Assembly: GCA_017432895.1 (NCBI GenBank)
Contig: JAFRIG010000074.1
Coordinates: forward strand, 1 to 34,640
DNA length: 34,640 bases
Source of the DNA: Erysipelotrichaceae bacterium
GTDB lineage: Bacteria; Bacillota_I; Bacilli_A; Erysipelotrichales; Erysipelotrichaceae
Reading direction: 5' to 3'
Part shown: positions 33,811-34,640 of the stretch, in pieces
Layout: every line of letters starts with the position of its first letter
How positions within the stretch are numbered: position 1 is the stretch's first letter
The notes under the pieces: model-generated
What the model was told of the DNA's origin: nothing
Seen by the model: the letters and a program-made list of their open reading frames with translations, nothing else
The model's database searches: none
Translations under genes and position numbers: made by a program

Positions 33811-33832
33811 AACATTATTATATAATGAATTT
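33811..33832. promoter_or_regulatory. Overlapping divergent leaderless promoters of folC and ung
   Basis: Only 22 bp separate the start codons. TATAAT for ung (+) is at 33821-33826, with six bases to its ATG; TATAAT for folC (-) is at 33817-33822, also with six bases to its ATG. The two boxes share two bases within the palindrome ATTATATAAT (33817-33826). TTGAGT at 33799-33804 is a plausible -35 for ung, inside folC codons. No ribosome site on either side. Confidence 0.7.
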
Positions 33833-34501
33833 ATGAAAATAATCGGTAACGACTGGGACGATGTGATCGGCGAAGAGTTCGAAAAGGACTACTATCAAAG
33901 GCTTAGAGCCTTCCTTGACGAAGAGTACTCTCACAAGACCATCTACCCCCTTCCCAAATACATTTACACAGCTTTGAGATTGACACCTTATCAGGATACC
34001 AGGGTCGCCATCCTGGGTCAGGACCCCTATCACGAGCCAAATCAGGCCCATGGTCTGGCTTTTTCGGTCTCCAAAGGTGTCCAGGTCCCGCCATCGCTTC
34101 AAAATATCTACAAGGAACTGCACGACGATTTAGGCTGCAGCATTCCCAACCACGGCTTTCTGATCGACTGGGCCAGACAAGGCGTCTTACTGCTCAACGC
34201 GGTATTGACGGTCGAAGCCCATAAGGCCAACTCGCACAAGGGACAGGGCTGGGAACAGCTGACCGATACGATCATCCGCAAGCTCAATGAAAAAGAAGAC
34301 CCTGTCGTTTTCATACTCTGGGGGGCCAACGCCCGAAACAAGAAACAGTTCATCACCAATCCAAGGCACCTGATCATCGAATCATCCCACCCCTCACCTT
34401 TAAGTGCCTATAACGGATTCTTTGGTTCAAGACCCTTCTCCAGGACCAATAATTTCCTGATCGCCAACGGCTTTAAGCCCATCGACTGGCAGATAAGCTA
34501 A
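33833..34501 (+). CDS. ung: Uracil-DNA glycosylase (family 1)
   Basis: 222-aa DNA repair enzyme removing uracil. The water-activating GQDPYHE motif is at residues 62-68 (Asp64) and HPSPLS at 186-191 (His186 catalytic). The uracil-binding FSV and GVLLLNAVLTV segments are present. Size is normal. Predicted leaderless, divergent from folC. Confidence 0.96.
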   Translation: MKIIGNDWDDVIGEEFEKDYYQRLRAFLDEEYSHKTIYPLPKYIYTALRLTPYQDTRVAILGQDPYHEPNQAHGLAFSVSKGVQVPPSLQNIYKELHDDLGCSIPNHGFLIDWARQGVLLLNAVLTVEAHKANSHKGQGWEQLTDTIIRKLNEKEDPVVFILWGANARNKKQFITNPRHLIIESSHPSPLSAYNGFFGSRPFSRTNNFLIANGFKPIDWQIS

Positions 34502-34545
34502 AAAGGGGCTGTAACGGGTAAAACCAGCTTCTGAACCGAATTAAT

Positions 34546-34592
34546 AAGTCATCCGTATATGGATTATTATCTGTATCCGGATGACTTTTTTT
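34546..34592 (+). terminator. ung terminator
   Basis: AAGTCATCCG (34546-34555) pairs with CGGATGACTT (34578-34587), with a 22-nt loop that can fold further, then a run of T residues to 34592. Confidence 0.85.
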
Positions 34593-34640
34593 GATAGGAG
34601 AATATACTGATTATTCTGTTTTGTTTCTTTTGTTCAGATC
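34593..34640. other. Right edge without a recognisable gene
   Basis: Follows the ung terminator. A TAGGAG at 34596-34601 resembles a ribosome site, but no ATG or GTG follows at a suitable distance before the window ends. Nothing else is visible. Confidence 0.35.

Noticed and set aside
33280..33825. 181-codon open frame on the + strand opposite folC
   Set aside because: Mirror of folC codons, no ribosome site, and it would remove the folC/ung promoter logic.

Overview
The window looks like a chromosomal, house-keeping stretch from a Bacillota (Firmicutes) genome of moderate GC. The gene content and protein flavour suggest an Erysipelotrichia-type gut organism: Mgl-type sugar uptake, a tryptophan T-box in front of a TrpXYZ-type transporter, CcpA with a matching cre site, a cshB/ispH neighbourhood, and many small lipoproteins. 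This placement is inference. I see no rRNA, tRNA, CRISPR array, phage or insertion sequence.

Layout. 1-228: no gene, only a promoter. 229-771: small zinc-ribbon membrane protein. 798-4410 (-): galactose ABC operon mglB-mglA-mglC, with a cre box in its promoter and a long hairpin after mglB. 4511-7626 (+): tryptophan promoter, T-box leader, a 13-codon ORF containing one Trp codon, then trpX-trpY-trpZ. 7658-9845 (-): ROK sugar kinase and galactokinase. 9940-12586 (-): MATE exporter and rimO. 12618-13955 (-) and 13990-14871 (+): divergent DEAD-box helicase (cshB-like) and ispH. 14836-22103 (-): cell-envelope and regulation block (acidic SPI(F/Y)G-motif protein, murC; then DUF948-like protein, coiled-coil protein, ccpA, tyrS, lipoprotein, MurJ-type flippase). 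22154-24962 (-): lipoproteins, radC, VanZ-like and SAF-domain proteins. 25149-26778 (-): S1-domain protein and pgi. 26909-27472 (+): degenerate Fic-like protein. 27542-31295 (+): folate and one-carbon genes (folT, fhs, fchA-like, folD). 31292-33810 (-): folC, uridine phosphorylase and a membrane protein. 33833-34501 (+): ung.

How the genes work together. Galactose enters through MglBAC and is phosphorylated by GalK; the ROK kinase may handle glucose, and Pgi links to glycolysis. CcpA, encoded in the window, is the natural reader of the cre site at mglB. FolT, Fhs, the FchA-like cyclohydrolase, FolD and FolC form a folate uptake, interconversion and retention set. The FolD lacks the catalytic lysine of its cyclohydrolase site, which explains the adjacent FchA-like gene.

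Most notable observations. (1) The tryptophan transporter seems to carry two tiers of Trp control: a T-box with a UGG specifier, then a short peptide ORF with a Trp codon just before a sequence complementary to the trpX ribosome-binding site. (2) About ten genes that start transcription units have a TATAAT-like hexamer 6-8 nt before the start codon and no Shine-Dalgarno sequence, so they are predicted to be leaderless, while operon-internal genes use Shine-Dalgarno sites or stop/start coupling. (3) FolD has lost its cyclohydrolase residues. (4) A Fic-fold protein has lost its catalytic motif.
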